The position numbers and the translations under genes were made by a program. 55,170 nucleotides of DNA. Origin: Tubiluchus corallicola. Its lineage: Eukaryota; Priapulida; Priapulimorpha; Priapulimorphida; Tubiluchidae. The notes beneath the pieces are model-generated. The model worked only from the letters and a program-made list of their open reading frames with translations, was not told where the DNA came from and searched no databases. Shown in pieces: positions 43,375-55,145 of the stretch. Position 1 is the first letter of the stretch, and every line of letters begins with the position of its first letter. The DNA is taken from assembly GCA_030141605.1 (NCBI GenBank), contig JAQGDQ010001211.1, positions 1 through 55,170 on the forward strand, given 5' to 3'.

Positions 43375-43596
43375 CTACGTGAATGAAATATAAATAAATG
43401 TGTTCATGTCTATTGCATAAAATGCTAACACAACACAAGCTGTTTCATCTGCATCTACATCCTTACGTATCAAAACCTTTTTAAACAGCCCGGGAGATGT
43501 CGCCACTCGTGTAAGTTCATTTACAGTAGCACCCATTCCATTAATTCTTGGCTGCAGCCTGTAAACTTTCTGTAAAATTTTTATGAAGTTTTGCAC
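43375..43596 (-). CDS. Coding-like island between the two composite blocks
   Basis: A 73-aa minus-strand frame, less AT-rich than its surroundings, including ATVNELTRVATSPGLFKKVL and DVDADETACVV. It may be a captured exon or gene fragment. No family was recognised and splice sites are uncertain. Confidence 0.25.
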   Translation of the reverse strand: MQNFIKILQKVYRLQPRINGMGATVNELTRVATSPGLFKKVLIRKDVDADETACVVLAFYAIDMNTFIYISFT

Positions 43597-43616
43597 ACAT
43601 TATTAATATGAATTGT

Positions 43617-43747
43617 TGTCAGCAATTTATTTACAATTAGAACAGTCATGTGATCACTTTATCAAGCAATTTATTTACAATCAGAACAGTCACGTGATCA
43701 TTTTATCAAGCAATTTATTTACAATCAGATCAGTCATGTGATCACAC
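43617..43747. repeat. 45-bp repeat, three units
   Basis: Units contain GCAATTTATTTACAATCAGA and CAGTCATGTGATCA. They sit directly before the second composite block. Confidence 0.85.
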
Positions 43748-46700
43748 TAACGTGTATTAATCGCTCGTTTAATAAGGATCTTATGAAAAGCTGACTCAGT
43801 AACTGCTTGTGGTGTGTTATTAAATGCGTTGTTAAAATGTTGTGTGTTCTCGTTAATAGGACGTTTGTCCTGTAATTATATATTTAGTTTAAGCACCATT
43901 TATGGGAGTATACAAGCAGAATAAAAGTATCTGATTTGTTTAAATACAAAAATTGTTTATTTACAATACACAACGAAAAATATCCAAGCAATAAGCAATT
44001 ATGGTGTGGGGGCGGGGAATCGTGACCCTTCAAGGGTTAAGCAAACATACTAACATTACATGAATAAACATAAAAACACTCCAATTTACATTTCAAGAAC
44101 AAGTCAAATCATTTCATCAAACTATTTACAATGGAGAAAAAAGTAAAAAACTCCAATTTACATTTCAAGAACAAGTCAAATCATTTCATCAAACTATTTA
44201 CAATGGAGAAAAAAGTAAAAAACTCCAATTTACATTTCAAGAACAAGTCAAATCATTTCATCAAACTATTTACAATGGAGAAAAAAGTAAAAAACTCCAA
44301 TTTACATTTCAAGAACAAGTCAAATCATTACATCAAACTATTTACAATGGAGAAAAAAGTAAAAAACTCCAATTTACATTTCAAGAACAAGTCAAATCAT
44401 TTCATCAAACTATTTACAATGGAGAAAAAAGTCAAAAACTCTGATGAAATTTACAATGGAGGAAAAAGTAAAAAAACTCCAATTTACATTTCAAGAACAA
44501 GTCAAATCATTTCATCAAACAATTTACAATGGAGAAAAAAGTAAAAAACTCCAATTTACATTTCAAGAACAAGTCATATTATGAACACCAAACAATTTAT
44601 TTACAATGGAGAAAAAAGTAAAAAAACTCCAATTTGCATTTCAAGAACAAGTCATATCATTTCATCAAACAATTTATTTACAATGGAGAAAAAAGTCAAA
44701 AAACTCCAATTTGTATCATTTCATCAAACAATATTCAAAAAACTTCTGTATTTACATATTTACATAATTCTGTAGTTATAGCAGTGGTTATACTAAGAGT
44801 TAAGCTGCTATATTATGTACTTATGAAGGCTCGGTAACTGGACCCATGGAGGACTCCGTATTTTTGTTATGATTACTATTATGTTCATTAAAATATATGT
44901 AGAAAAAATGTTCAAAACGTTCCAAATATGTTCAACTGAACATTTCTTTGATGTTCAAAAATGCTCATTCTGACATTGCGAACAAGTTCAAGATTCAACT
45001 TCTCCTGTTATGAGCAAAAATATTCATTTTAATGTCAGCAAAAAGCTAACACAGTTTCTCTTTGGAGGTTATAAGCAAAATAATTTATTTCAATGTTGGC
45101 AAGTTAAAAGCCAGCGCAAGACAGCTTTGTACTGTGAGAATGTGCCAAGTCAAAGGCCAGTGCAAGATGACCCAAATTTCTCTCCGGAGGCTTGGAGAAT
45201 TACGTTTCAATTTGAACGTTAATTGCTATTAGCAATTTAGAGCTTCAGCATCATCAGCGAATACATTACAGTTTCTCGGATTTTTTAATATAAAATATAA
45301 AAGTGCTTACATATTTAACATAATATTTAAAGTTGATATTCAACACAAATTTTCTGCAATGCATTGTATTCTAAAGTGCAATATATTCTAGTAATTGTCA
45401 CATATCCCATAAGCTGCAATATTCTATTAACTGCCATATATCGTAGCAACTGTAGCATATTCTATTAATGGTAACATGCACTATATGCTGCAATATTCTG
45501 TTAACTGCAATATATCGTAGCAACTGCAGTATATTCTATTAATGGTAACACGTCCTATAAGCTGCAATATTGTGTTGCAATATTCTATTAACTGCAATAT
45601 ATCGTAGCAACTGCAGTATATTCTATTAATGGTAACATACACTATAACTGCAATATTCTGTTAACTGCAATATATGTAGCAACTGCAGTATATTCTATTA
45701 ATTGTAACACGTCCTATAAGCTGCGATATTTCTAGAAACTGCAACCTTCAACAAACAACAATATATCATACAAACTGCAATATGTTCTATTAATCGTTAC
45801 ATCTCCTTTAAGCTGCAGTATTTCTAAAAACTGCAGTATACTGTATAAGCTACAGTGTGTTAAGTTATTTGCACTGTATCGTATACAAGTTGTGCAAAAA
45901 AACTATTTATAAGATAGAGTGACCACGATGCTGATGATGCTGGATGTTTGTGAGGCGGCAGTTACCGAGCCGATGAGGAGGAATTTTCTGAAGAGCAGGG
46001 GGAGGGGGATTGAAAACGATCATTAATAATAATTTCTATTTCTGGTGCATTAATTAAGAAGCGTAATTGTTTAAAGTACGCTCAAAACGCTTTAATGATT
46101 TGAAGCACAAATGTTGTTTTAATTAAGAAGCGTAATTGTTTAAAGTACGCTCAAAACGCTTTAATGATTTGAAGCACAAATGTTGTTTTAATTAAGAAGC
46201 GTAATTGTTTAAAGTACGCTCAAAACGTTTTAATGATTGAAGCACAATGTTTTTATTAAGAAGCGTAATTGTTTAAGTACGCTCAAACGTTTTAAGATTG
46301 AATTATTAAGAAGCGTAATTGTTTAAAGTACGCTCATGAAGCACCAATGGTTCTTTAATTAAGAAGCGTAATTGTTTAAAGTACGCTCAAAACGTTTTAA
46401 GGATTCGAACCGTTAAAAGTTTTCATAATAGAATTGATCCCCCTCCCATGCCGATAGTGACCAGGCGGTGGGAAGCTAATTTTTAATAACATGGCGACAC
46501 ATATTTCAGCCATATTTAATATTTTAGCCATATTTAATTGATTGTATATTCAAACGTTATGTATACATGGACAGCCATGGTTACAATATTAGGCAACATC
46601 TTTAAATTATGCAAGGTGGCAAACTTGATGCCTATAGTCAAAATAAACGCTTGACTATATACAAGGTTTTAATTATGCAAGGTGGCAAACTTGATGCCTA

Positions 46701-48110
46701 TAGTCAAAATAACAGCTTGACTATATACAAGGTTGTGTGTCATAATAGCAATTATTTTCATAGAAGAAACATTCAGCCATTATTCCTCATATGCTGGAAA
46801 AGGATGAACAAATCTTTGTATGACGAAATGATGGAAATTAACATTACTGGTTCATGAAAAAAATGTAGTGATAGATTCCATATGAAATGAGACTGTAGCA
46901 GAGCGATAAAGATCACATTACAGATTCATCGAGTAACACTATACATAGCCATGTCACAGTATAGTGATGTTATAGAACAGTGATGGAAGGTACCATTATC
47001 AACATGTCACGTAAAATGATGTGATAGTAACGAAAAAACTGCCATCAAGGCGTCAAATGAAGAGACATGATAACGTGATGCGAGTCACTATTAATGTCTT
47101 CATCGAGTAACATGATACATAGCCATGTCACAGTATAGTGATGGATGTTATAGAACAGTGATGGAAAGTACCATCATCAACGAGTCACATAAAATGATGC
47201 AATAGTAACGAAAAAACTGCCATCAATGCGACAAATGAAGAGACGTGGTGACGTGATGCGAGTCACTATTAATGTCACGTGAAAAACTGCCATCAAGGCA
47301 ACAAATGCATTATAAGAGAGAAACTGAATATTTTAAAGAATTGTCTTGATGAAATTGAACATAATTACTGATTATTAATCAGTACTAAAGCAGTAAACAA
47401 GTAAAACTGATAACAGTGGTGGCAACTACTGCTAATATATCACATAAAGTGACATGACAATGACGAAGGTAAACAGTACCGAAACTAGAATATTTCAAAA
47501 AATACCAAGGCATCAGGGAAAAACTCCTGTCATGACATATGGAGAAATGCACGCCATTAAAGATTGCACAGTTAAAACTGCTTGATAAAGTTGAACGTAA
47601 CAGTCAGCATTGAAACTGTACCAACAATAGCGGTACAGAAAACAGCCGCTATTTAGAGATTACATGATCGAAATCAAAATTCCTTTGTAGAAATCGAATA
47701 TGTAATCAGCATTGAAACAGAACCAACAAATACGTTACAAAAAACAGCATCCAATTAAAGATTACAAGATCAAAATGCCCTTGTTGAAACTGAACATAAT
47801 CATTGAAAAATACAGTACGAAAAAAAGGTTCTTTATAGATTGCACGTTCAAAACTGTGAGGAAAAAATTGAAAGCAATCATCAATGAAACTGTGCCAACA
47901 ATTACAGCATCGATAAAAGCTCCATTAAAGATGAACGATTGTGGACAAATTGAAAGTTATCGGTAATAACCGTAACAACAATTATACAAAAACTCAGTTA
48001 AAGATTGAACGATTGAAATTGCAGTGGATAAAATTCAAAGTTATCGGTATTGAACTCGTACCAACAATTATAGCACAGAAAAAAGCTTCATTAACGATTG
48101 TAGGATCAAA
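43748..48110. repeat. Composite minisatellite block, copy 2
   Basis: Same order of parts as 38024-42355, but array sizes differ: the TTTACAATGGAG array here has 72-bp units (about eight, 44080-44720), CTGCAATATA units are more numerous (45355-45880), and AAGAAGCGTAATTGTT units cover 46050-46400. A GCAAGGTGGCAAACTTGATG segment is doubled (46607-46730). Unique spacers such as GACCAGGCGGTGGGAAGC are nearly identical between blocks. Confidence 0.85.
44080..44720. repeat. 72-bp minisatellite, about eight units
   Basis: Units contain TTTACAATGGAGAAAAAAGT and TTTCAAGAACAAGTCAAATC. Because 72 is a multiple of three, a 137-codon frame stays open through it; this is a by-product of the period. Confidence 0.9.
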
Positions 48111-48870
48111 ACTGAATTGACTAAATTGAAAATAATCAACACCGAAGCCTGACAAGAAATTAACTTCAAATGGCTTTGCCAGATTTGGTCTGCTGCTTAA
48201 GAGACAGGAGTTTAAGATTAGGGATATTTTTGCATTCAACTGCAAGGTCACGTTGTTGTGGAGGGACTGCAACTAGACTGCAAGGTCATGTTGTTGTGGA
48301 GGGACTGCAACTAGACTCTTTATGAAAACTAATCATCTAAGCGTAGACATTGGACCGGGAAGGTGAACTGTGATTTTGATATGGTCACCCATCCATTCAC
48401 TATCGGGTCTCTAGCTTCGATTGCTAAACTAAGTCAGCCATGTTTTGGCTAATATGATTTTAGTAGCGACGACTCATCCGTGTACTATCTAGTCTTTACT
48501 CTATATAATTTCAATTCCTAAACAAAGTCAGCCATGTTTTAGCGTATGTGATTTTTAGTAGTGGTCACTCATCTAATTACTCTCTAGTCTTAGCTCTGGT
48601 TAACTTCACTTCAATTGTCAAGATTACTAATTTCGCCCTAAAGCTAGTTCAACAAAAAACAAACACCAGGCGGCACAACCAGTCTCTTTTGCAATTTGGA
48701 TTTTGCAAATATTAGACTAAAGTAATATTAAATAATTTGTGAAAGGCCTGCAATTAACAAGGTTAGGCTGGGAGGTGAATCAGGTTTTGAATTATTAGTT
48801 AAGGTAATGGACAAAATATAGGAAGTTACTTTTGAACAGGGATCTAAATGATCTGCATAAAAATTTGAAA
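48111..48870. other. No gene recognised; short 38-bp tandem pair
   Basis: GCAAGGTCACGTTGTTGTGG with its continuation occurs twice at about 48242-48318. The remainder is unassigned. Confidence 0.5.
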
Positions 48871-48874
48871 TCAC

Positions 48875-49268
48875 TGTACAGTTCTTTAAACTGCATAGCT
48901 TTCTGTACAGTTCTTTAAATCGCAGAACTTTTTGTACAGTTCTTTAAACTGCATAACTTTTTGTACAATTCTTTAAACCGCAGAACTTTTTGTACAGTTC
49001 TTTAAACTGCATAACTTTTTGTACAGTTCTTTAAACCGCAGAACTTTTTGTACAGTTCTTTAAACCGCAGAACTTTTTGTACAGTTCTTTAAACCGCAGA
49101 ACTTTTTGTACAGTTCTTTAAACCGCAGAACTTTTTGTACAGTTCCTTAAACTGCATAACTTTTTGTACAGTTCTTTAAACCGCAGAACTTTTTGTACAG
49201 TTCTTTAAACCGCAGAACTTTTTGTACAGTTCTTTAAACCGCAGAACTTTTTGTACAATACTTTAAAC
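48875..49268. repeat. 29-bp minisatellite, about 13 units
   Basis: Unit ACAGTTCTTTAAACCGCAGA plus ACTTTTTGT. Two subtypes interleave, one with CCGCAGAAC and one with CTGCATAAC. Confidence 0.92.
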
Positions 49269-49398
49269 CGCATAATAATATATGCTTCCCTCAAGTACTT
49301 ACAGTATGTTAGTGGAAAGAAACTGTCAGTCAGTTAATGCCTAGGCCTTGTCTGTCTTTACTGAAAGTTTGTTCTGTACAGTAGCGACATACACTGTA

Positions 49399-49434
49399 CA
49401 TGTACATACTTCTATACACGCGCGCTATGCATAG
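49399..49434. repeat. Inverted repeat around a GC-rich loop
   Basis: ATACTTCTAT and ATAGAAGTAT flank a CACGCGCGC-containing loop. The palindrome TGTACATGTACA lies just upstream. Confidence 0.5.
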
Positions 49435-49898
49435 AAGTATAAATCTGCATGTACAGAATGCATACCACTAAGGTTCTGTACCATATTAGTTAAGTAAATG
49501 GAATCAGAGGTTAATAGCTCAATGTCAGAACTCGGTGTACTTTTGGGAAGCATTTGAAGTTAACAAAATCCTGAACTGTGGTAACAAATTTCTGGTTAGA
49601 ACTTTTTCAGTACAGCGTGGAGTCTCGTTTAGCAAATTCTACGAAATATTTCTTTTAAAGATAACGGGAACACTTAAAAGGAAATGAAGGAACTTTAAGG
49701 CCTCGCCAAGGAAAGGAAAGATGGGCCGGGAGGAGACTGCAGGCTGTCCATCCCACTCCAACCTTGTTCCCTCCTTATTTTACGATCTATTAATATTGAT
49801 TCAACCAGTAAAAAATGTATTTATATACAATAGAAGTTTCACGAAAAATGTGTACTTTCCCTTTAACATATACTTTGTTGGGATAACTGTTTTCCCTT

Positions 49899-50285
49899 TC
49901 ACACAGGGGATGGGCGGACATGGCTTTCTAAAGCATGACTGAATTTCATTTCACAGAGGGGATGGGAGGACATGACTTTCTAAAGCATGACTGAATTTCA
50001 TTTCACAGAGGGGATGGGAGGACATGACTTTCTAAAGCATGACTGAATTTCATTTCACAGAGGAGATGGGAGGACATGGCTTTCTTCTAAAGGCATGACT
50101 AACTCATTACACAGAGGGCATGGGAGGACATGGCTTTCTTCTAACTAAAATCATGACTGACTTTCATTGCACAGAGGGGATGGGAGGACATGGCTCTCTT
50201 CTAAAAGCATGACTGAATTTCATTTCACAGAGGAGATGGGAGGATATGGATTTGTTTCTAAAGTATGAACAACTTTCATTTCACT
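49899..50285. repeat. 52-60-bp minisatellite, about seven units
   Basis: Units contain CACAGAGGGGATGGGAGGAC and CTAAAGCATGACTGAATTTC. Spacing is 52 bp in the first units and 54-60 bp later. It lies just upstream of the candidate promoter at 50435. Confidence 0.9.
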
Positions 50286-50434
50286 TACTTAGAACGTGGC
50301 TATCTCTCGTTTCCTGGGAGAGGGCAAAACTAAAAAACCCTCAAATGATTTTCAGGAAAGTAGTTGTCTCTCATTCCACAGTAAGAGTTCTAGAGCACGA
50401 CTGTCTTTTAGTTTTTGGTAAAGTACTACCACAT

Positions 50435-50443
50435 CCGGAAGTG
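50435..50443 (+). promoter_or_regulatory. ETS-type core promoter motif CCGGAAGTG
   Basis: A full ETS consensus in a locally GC-richer patch, about 300 bp upstream of two well-formed small exons on the same strand. It fits a housekeeping-type promoter for the gene at 51043-52942. Confidence 0.4.
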
Positions 50444-50520
50444 GTTGCGGAGGTTAGACATGATTAAAATATTGGCGAATTTACTGTAAAAAAACTTGTA
50501 ATAAACTTTAGTTTATTGAT

Positions 50521-50665
50521 AAGCAAAAGATAACCGTATATTTGTACAAGGGTTTGACAGAATTAGGCCTACCTAAAAGTAGAAACAGTGAATGGATAAA
50601 AATGGATTCCCCTTTTCTTCATCAAGCCTTCATATTCGTTATTCCTTATTTTGACCCTGTATATT
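50521..50665 (+). other. Coding-like segment, copy 1
   Basis: An open + frame contains KGLTELGLPKSRNSEWIKMD then SPF and ends at TAA. An ~85-bp part recurs at 52405-52485. No ATG begins it and its gene is unknown. Confidence 0.3.
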
Positions 50666-50740
50666 AACATTAGAGCTGCTATAAAATTATAAGAAAGTTA
50701 ACTTTTATTGCATGTAACTAAAAGTTGTTATGTTTTTCAG

Positions 50741-50769
50741 ATACGATATTTAGCTGCGTTATTAAATTG
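50741..50769 (+). other. Candidate 29-bp 5' UTR exon
   Basis: TGTTTTTCAG precedes the stretch and GTAAGT follows it. It has no ATG. Strong splice sites on both sides of so short a stretch are unlikely by chance. Confidence 0.4.
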
Positions 50770-51042
50770 GTAAGTTTGACTATTTTCTTGTTGAATTTTT
50801 AAATTTTAAATTACCCCACAGTCCGTGTGTCTATTCGTCCACTGTCCACAATAGGTTTTTTTCTTGTATTTTTGTAACAAATGATCGGATCGTCATGAAA
50901 CTCGTGTGATTCGAACTCTGGATCCTGTGCAGTTAGAATCTTGACATTGCTAAAATGGTTTTAGCTGACCGTGCAGTAAATAACACTTCATTTTTTTTGC
51001 TTATTTCAGATTAGAACGATTCTCACGATTCTTTGAGTTAAT

Positions 51043-52942
51043 ATGCCTAAACGGTAAGTAAAGAAATTTTGCTTTTTAGCCAGAAAACCTTTCCATTTAC
51101 TTTTTTATTTTCTGCATATTTACCGTTGTCCAAACAAACAGAAATATTTTTCTGCTGTTAATAGTCTCGTGTGGTGTGAGATTATTCTTTATATATATCA
51201 CTTTTTACAGGATCATCTCACAATTTATTTATGAAACATTTTAAGTTAACAAGCCAGTCCCAGGATAGGACTAGGTATCGGGCAAAAACATTCTCAGAAT
51301 GGTTGGCAAACTTTTAAATAATTGAACGGTTTCAGTTGCAGTTAATTGGACATTTTCCTTTGACTGACTGTGCGATTAAAATCGTTTTTGTGAGGTTGAT
51401 CGATGATCGATTGCTGATCGCGAACAGGGTAGCTGTTTTTACTTTTATAATTTTAAAATTTGATAAACTGGAAATGTTTCTTTGCAGAACTCAATTCAAA
51501 TTTTTATCTTGATAGATAAAATCATACGAGATAGTATTGTGAGACCCGCGGTGTCTGCAGAGCGAAGCATTGGGTTATTCATTATTTTAAGTTTTTCTGT
51601 TTAACTGCCTCGATACGTCATTAGGTTGCCATTTTACTGTTGACATGCAACCGTTTCATGAAAATCGTCTTCTCTAGATTCTATAAAACGTCCTCTATCA
51701 GTGCCATGTAATCCGTTGTTTCATATTTTATCATCTAGTATTTAGAATGTTTACAATAGAAAAACTGGCTAAAAATATATTACATGGTCAGCAACGAGAC
51801 TGAGGATTTGCTTCAAGACGAAACAGATCTCTTTATAAGGTTACATTGCAAGCGAGTAGAAAGCGCTTTTTTAACATAAAAACTGGGTGGGATATACTAC
51901 TGCAGACCCCTTATACCTCTTCCCTTACCTCAACTTGGGTCTGTATTTTTGTAATTGGTAATTTTCCAATTTTCGGGTTTTTATTTTCAGGTAACTCAGT
52001 AATTGCTAAAAAGCATAAAAAGTGATGATACTATTTTACTTAGTTTTGCAAGCAGTAATTCAGTACAGAGCTGCTTTGAATGCTTTTTATTGCTGTTAAA
52101 CTGAATAGCCTAAACGTTGCAAGGCGATACCTAAGTGACTCTTATAAATCTTATTGCTGGTAATTAGTATGTCCTAAATGACATAAACTGTTTTGATTGA
52201 AGTTCGATAATAGTAACTACAAGTTCGATTAAAGCAAAACTTGAAGCTTAAAGCATAAGAATAGAGCAACACAGACAGTGTGATAACAAACTACATTATG
52301 TCTGTATCGAGCACCAGTAATCTGTTGTGTTTGCAATCATTAAAATTTCTACACTCAATAACCTGAAGACTTTGCTGCCAGTAAACAAAACATCGTTTTT
52401 CTTGCACAAGGGTATGACAGAATTAGACCTGCCTAAAAGTAGAAACAGTGAATGGATAAAGATGGATTCCCCTTTTCGAAATCCTAAAATAATTATGAAA
52501 ATGTAATACATTACCAGAAACGTATTAACTGATACTTTACGTTGGTTTTATGACTTAATAACACGTCAAATGTCAGCATAATAATCGGCCCACGTGACGA
52601 CGCAAATGGCCACCAAAGTAGTTTTCATTTTGCTATGAGTTATACAGCATCTCCCCGATGACACCCCACCCCCGATTTTATCGAGAAAATGTAAGAGGCC
52701 ATATTAACGACTTTTTAGAGGCTTACATGTTTGCAAAGATTTATTTTTCCGAGTTTATCCAACCGGTGATGGTCAACCTCTACCCGTCTGTCGGGCCAGG
52801 CCTGCGAACTTCGGACCACATTCATATGCAAGACGTCATATTAAAAGAATTGCTACTAATGGGACAGAATAGTCCCAAATTGTTACTCTGTTTTGTTACT
52901 TTATTACGACACACGCACGATTTTATAGGGGAAATGGATTGA
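51043..52942 (+). CDS. Small unknown protein, two coding exons (candidate)
   Basis: The exon at 51010-51053 has a strong acceptor (TTATTTCAG) and donor (GTAAGTA) and contains ATG CCT AAA CG. Joined to 52648-52942 (acceptor TTATACAG) it stays in frame and gives 101 aa: MPKRISPMTPHPRFYRENVR, a middle with DFLEAYMFAKIYFSEFIQPV, and an end at GEMD-stop. The final exon is less AT-rich than its surroundings. No family, signal peptide or membrane segment was recognised. If 51053 joins elsewhere (e.g. AG at 51990) the frame stops at once, so this pairing is the only coding one I found. A decayed relative of the second exon lies at 53525-53660. Confidence 0.42.
52405..52500 (+). other. Coding-like segment, copy 2
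   Basis: Same segment as at 50545, with the frame still open (KGMTELDLPKSRNSEWIKMD). Two of the four differences within the shared codons are silent. It lies in the intron of the candidate gene. Confidence 0.3.
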
Positions 52943-52946
52943 CTAT

Positions 52947-52970
52947 TATATATATATATATATATATATA
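52947..52970. repeat. (TA)n microsatellite
   Basis: It sits directly at the 3' end of the adjoining minus-strand LINE and is probably its tail. Confidence 0.85.
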
Positions 52971-53515
52971 ATAATCTTTATTTGCCATTAAAAACATTGA
53001 TAATCACTGATAAAAACTTTACAGAGATGATCAATCAGTGTTAGTTAATAAAAACTTACACTGCTGAAGGCAAATGCGTCAGTGCAATCTAAACTACTGT
53101 GCAGTAATGACGAATAAAATCAAACATATTTACAACTATACACAAAAAAATATAAAAAAAACTATGATTTAATTAATATGGCGGTGGGTATATGAATTCG
53201 GAATTAGTGTGTATGTTGTCGTACTGGTGTGATGGTATTTCTTATCTGGTTAATATTAGTGATTTTAATTTTGTTTTAAATGCTGATAGGGACTTGATTT
53301 GTTTAACCTGTAATGGTAGAGAATTCCAAAGTAAAATTGCTAGTTTGGTTACAGAGTTCGTTCCATAGTGGGTATTTGTCCTAATTTGTTTTAGATTGCT
53401 TGTTCTGGAATTAACGATAGGATTTGGAAAAAAGGTAAATCTGTTATTCTGGAATGGTTTGCTGATGTTGTTAATGTATTTAAATATAAAAAGCAGAGTA
53501 AAATATTCTTTGTGT
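52971..53515 (-). mobile_element. LINE 3' end (CR1/L2-like), 5'-truncated
   Basis: The minus strand reads NPIVNSRTSNLKQIRTNTHY, then LLWNSLPLQVKQIKSLSAFK and a stop near 53235. This is the typical C-terminus of CR1/L2/Rex-type reverse transcriptases (R-T-x-T-x-Y-G, W-N-S-L-P, S-L-x-x-F-K). An AT-rich 3' UTR follows. Confidence 0.7.
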
Positions 53516-53524
53516 GCTTCAATG

Positions 53525-53742
53525 ATGTGCTTTTAACGACTTTAGAGGCCTTAAAGCCTCGTGACTACTTTTACATGTTTGTTATACAACTATTTTTAAA
53601 GCTTATCCAACGGATAATGATAGCCACACTTCAGTGCTGCCTAATCTCGTTTGTGAACTTTAATTCCATGAAAATGAAGAGAGAACTTATGAGACACGAA
53701 CCTGTTTTTTATTTGGGACAGCAAACTATTAAAACACAGTGA
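53525..53742 (+). pseudogene. Decayed partial copy of the unknown coding exon at 52648
   Basis: ACGACTTTAGAGGC, then TTTACATGTTTG and AAGCTTATCCAACGGATAAT align with 52703-52775. Insertions and the loss of downstream similarity break the frame. A LINE 3' end lies between the two copies. Confidence 0.45.
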
Positions 53743-54030
53743 GATTACAGTCTAGGTAAGAAAAACCTCAGTCGATATTTCTGCAAAGAAGCCATGAAAA
53801 GTTAAATGATAATTATGCAACTCATTAATGTAACATTTCCTTACCTAAATAACACAACTGATGCAACAATTATCTACTCAAGTTAATGTTACAAGAAAGA
53901 TTGCAGGTGTTGATCATAAAAATGCCATTGACCCATAATTAGCAATAGCCAATAGCCACTGGACAGAACAACAAGTTCTTGGGGAAAAAACTGGAATCAA
54001 AGGTGTGGTTGAACTGGAACCTTGTTAAAC

Positions 54031-54604
54031 GAAGACCGGACGATTGTTTAGACTCAATCTCATTTTAATTTACTGTCCAAAATATACATTTTCCTGCCTA
54101 TAAGGCTTAAACGAAGACCGGACAATTGTTTAGACTCAATCTCATTTTAATTTACTGTCCAAAATATACATTCTCTTGCCTAAAAAGCTTAAAGGAAGAC
54201 CGGACGATTGTTTAGACTCAATCTCATTTTAATTTAATGTCCAAAATATACATTTTCTTGCCTATAAAGCTTAAAGGAAGACCGGACGATTGTTTAGACT
54301 CAATCTCATTTTAATTTAATGTCCAAAATATACATTCTCTTGCCTATAAAGCTTAAAGGAAGACCGGACGATTGTTTAGACTCAATCTCATTTTAATTTA
54401 ATGTCCAAAATATACATTCTCTTGCCTATAAAGATTAAAGGAAGACCGGACGATTGTTTAGACTCAATCTCATTTTAATTTAATGTCCAAAATATACATT
54501 CTCTTGCCTATAAAGATTAAAGGAAGACCGGATGATTGTTTAGACTCAATCTCATTTTAATTTACTGTCCAAAATATACATTTTCTTGCCTATAAAAGTT
54601 AACA
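54031..54604. repeat. 82-bp minisatellite, seven units
   Basis: Units begin GAAGACCGGACGATTGTTTA at exact 82-bp spacing (54031, 54113, 54195, 54277, 54359, 54441, 54523). Very low divergence indicates recent expansion. Confidence 0.93.
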
Positions 54605-55067
54605 ATTGTTTCTTATATTTGAATAATTAGCTTAGAAAGTAAATTAACGGCAACCGAACACAGCTATTGCTTACGTCACAAACTAACCACAGTTTGTGCA
54701 ATGGCAGGCATCTTCCCTTGCGCGTCAAGCACACTTGCATAAGTGTTACTGTACTGCTTAAACGCGTGATGTCACAAAAATGGGCTTTACATCATATGAC
54801 GTCAGAAGCTAACACTGCAGTTCATGATCATGTTGATCACGGTACCGCCTTCTTTTTGTCAGCCACGCGAATGTGACAAAAAGGCGCCGTTGCCAATCTT
54901 AGTAGATTCACTGAGCTGCGCGTAACTTTTAAAGTTAAAATTTGAGTGTCCGAGGTAATTATTATTTAATCTAAGCTTTGACTTAAATATTTTAAAGCAT
55001 TCTTTATTCTGAACTCGTGTCTACACAATCATCCGGTTTTTCTTTTACTTTTGACCTTTTCACGATC

Positions 55068-55069
<2 letters not shown>

Positions 55070-55145
<76 letters not shown>

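Noticed and set aside
44131-44544. 137-codon frame with a 24-residue repeat (MEKKVKNSNLHFKNKSNHFI...)
   Set aside because: The 72-bp tandem unit is a multiple of three, so the frame stays open by periodicity. The related array at 38.7 kb has another unit length and does not preserve it.
49721-50467. Two 73-codon plus-strand frames
   Set aside because: They overlap the 52-bp minisatellite or the promoter-like patch and show no domain or conservation between repeat units.
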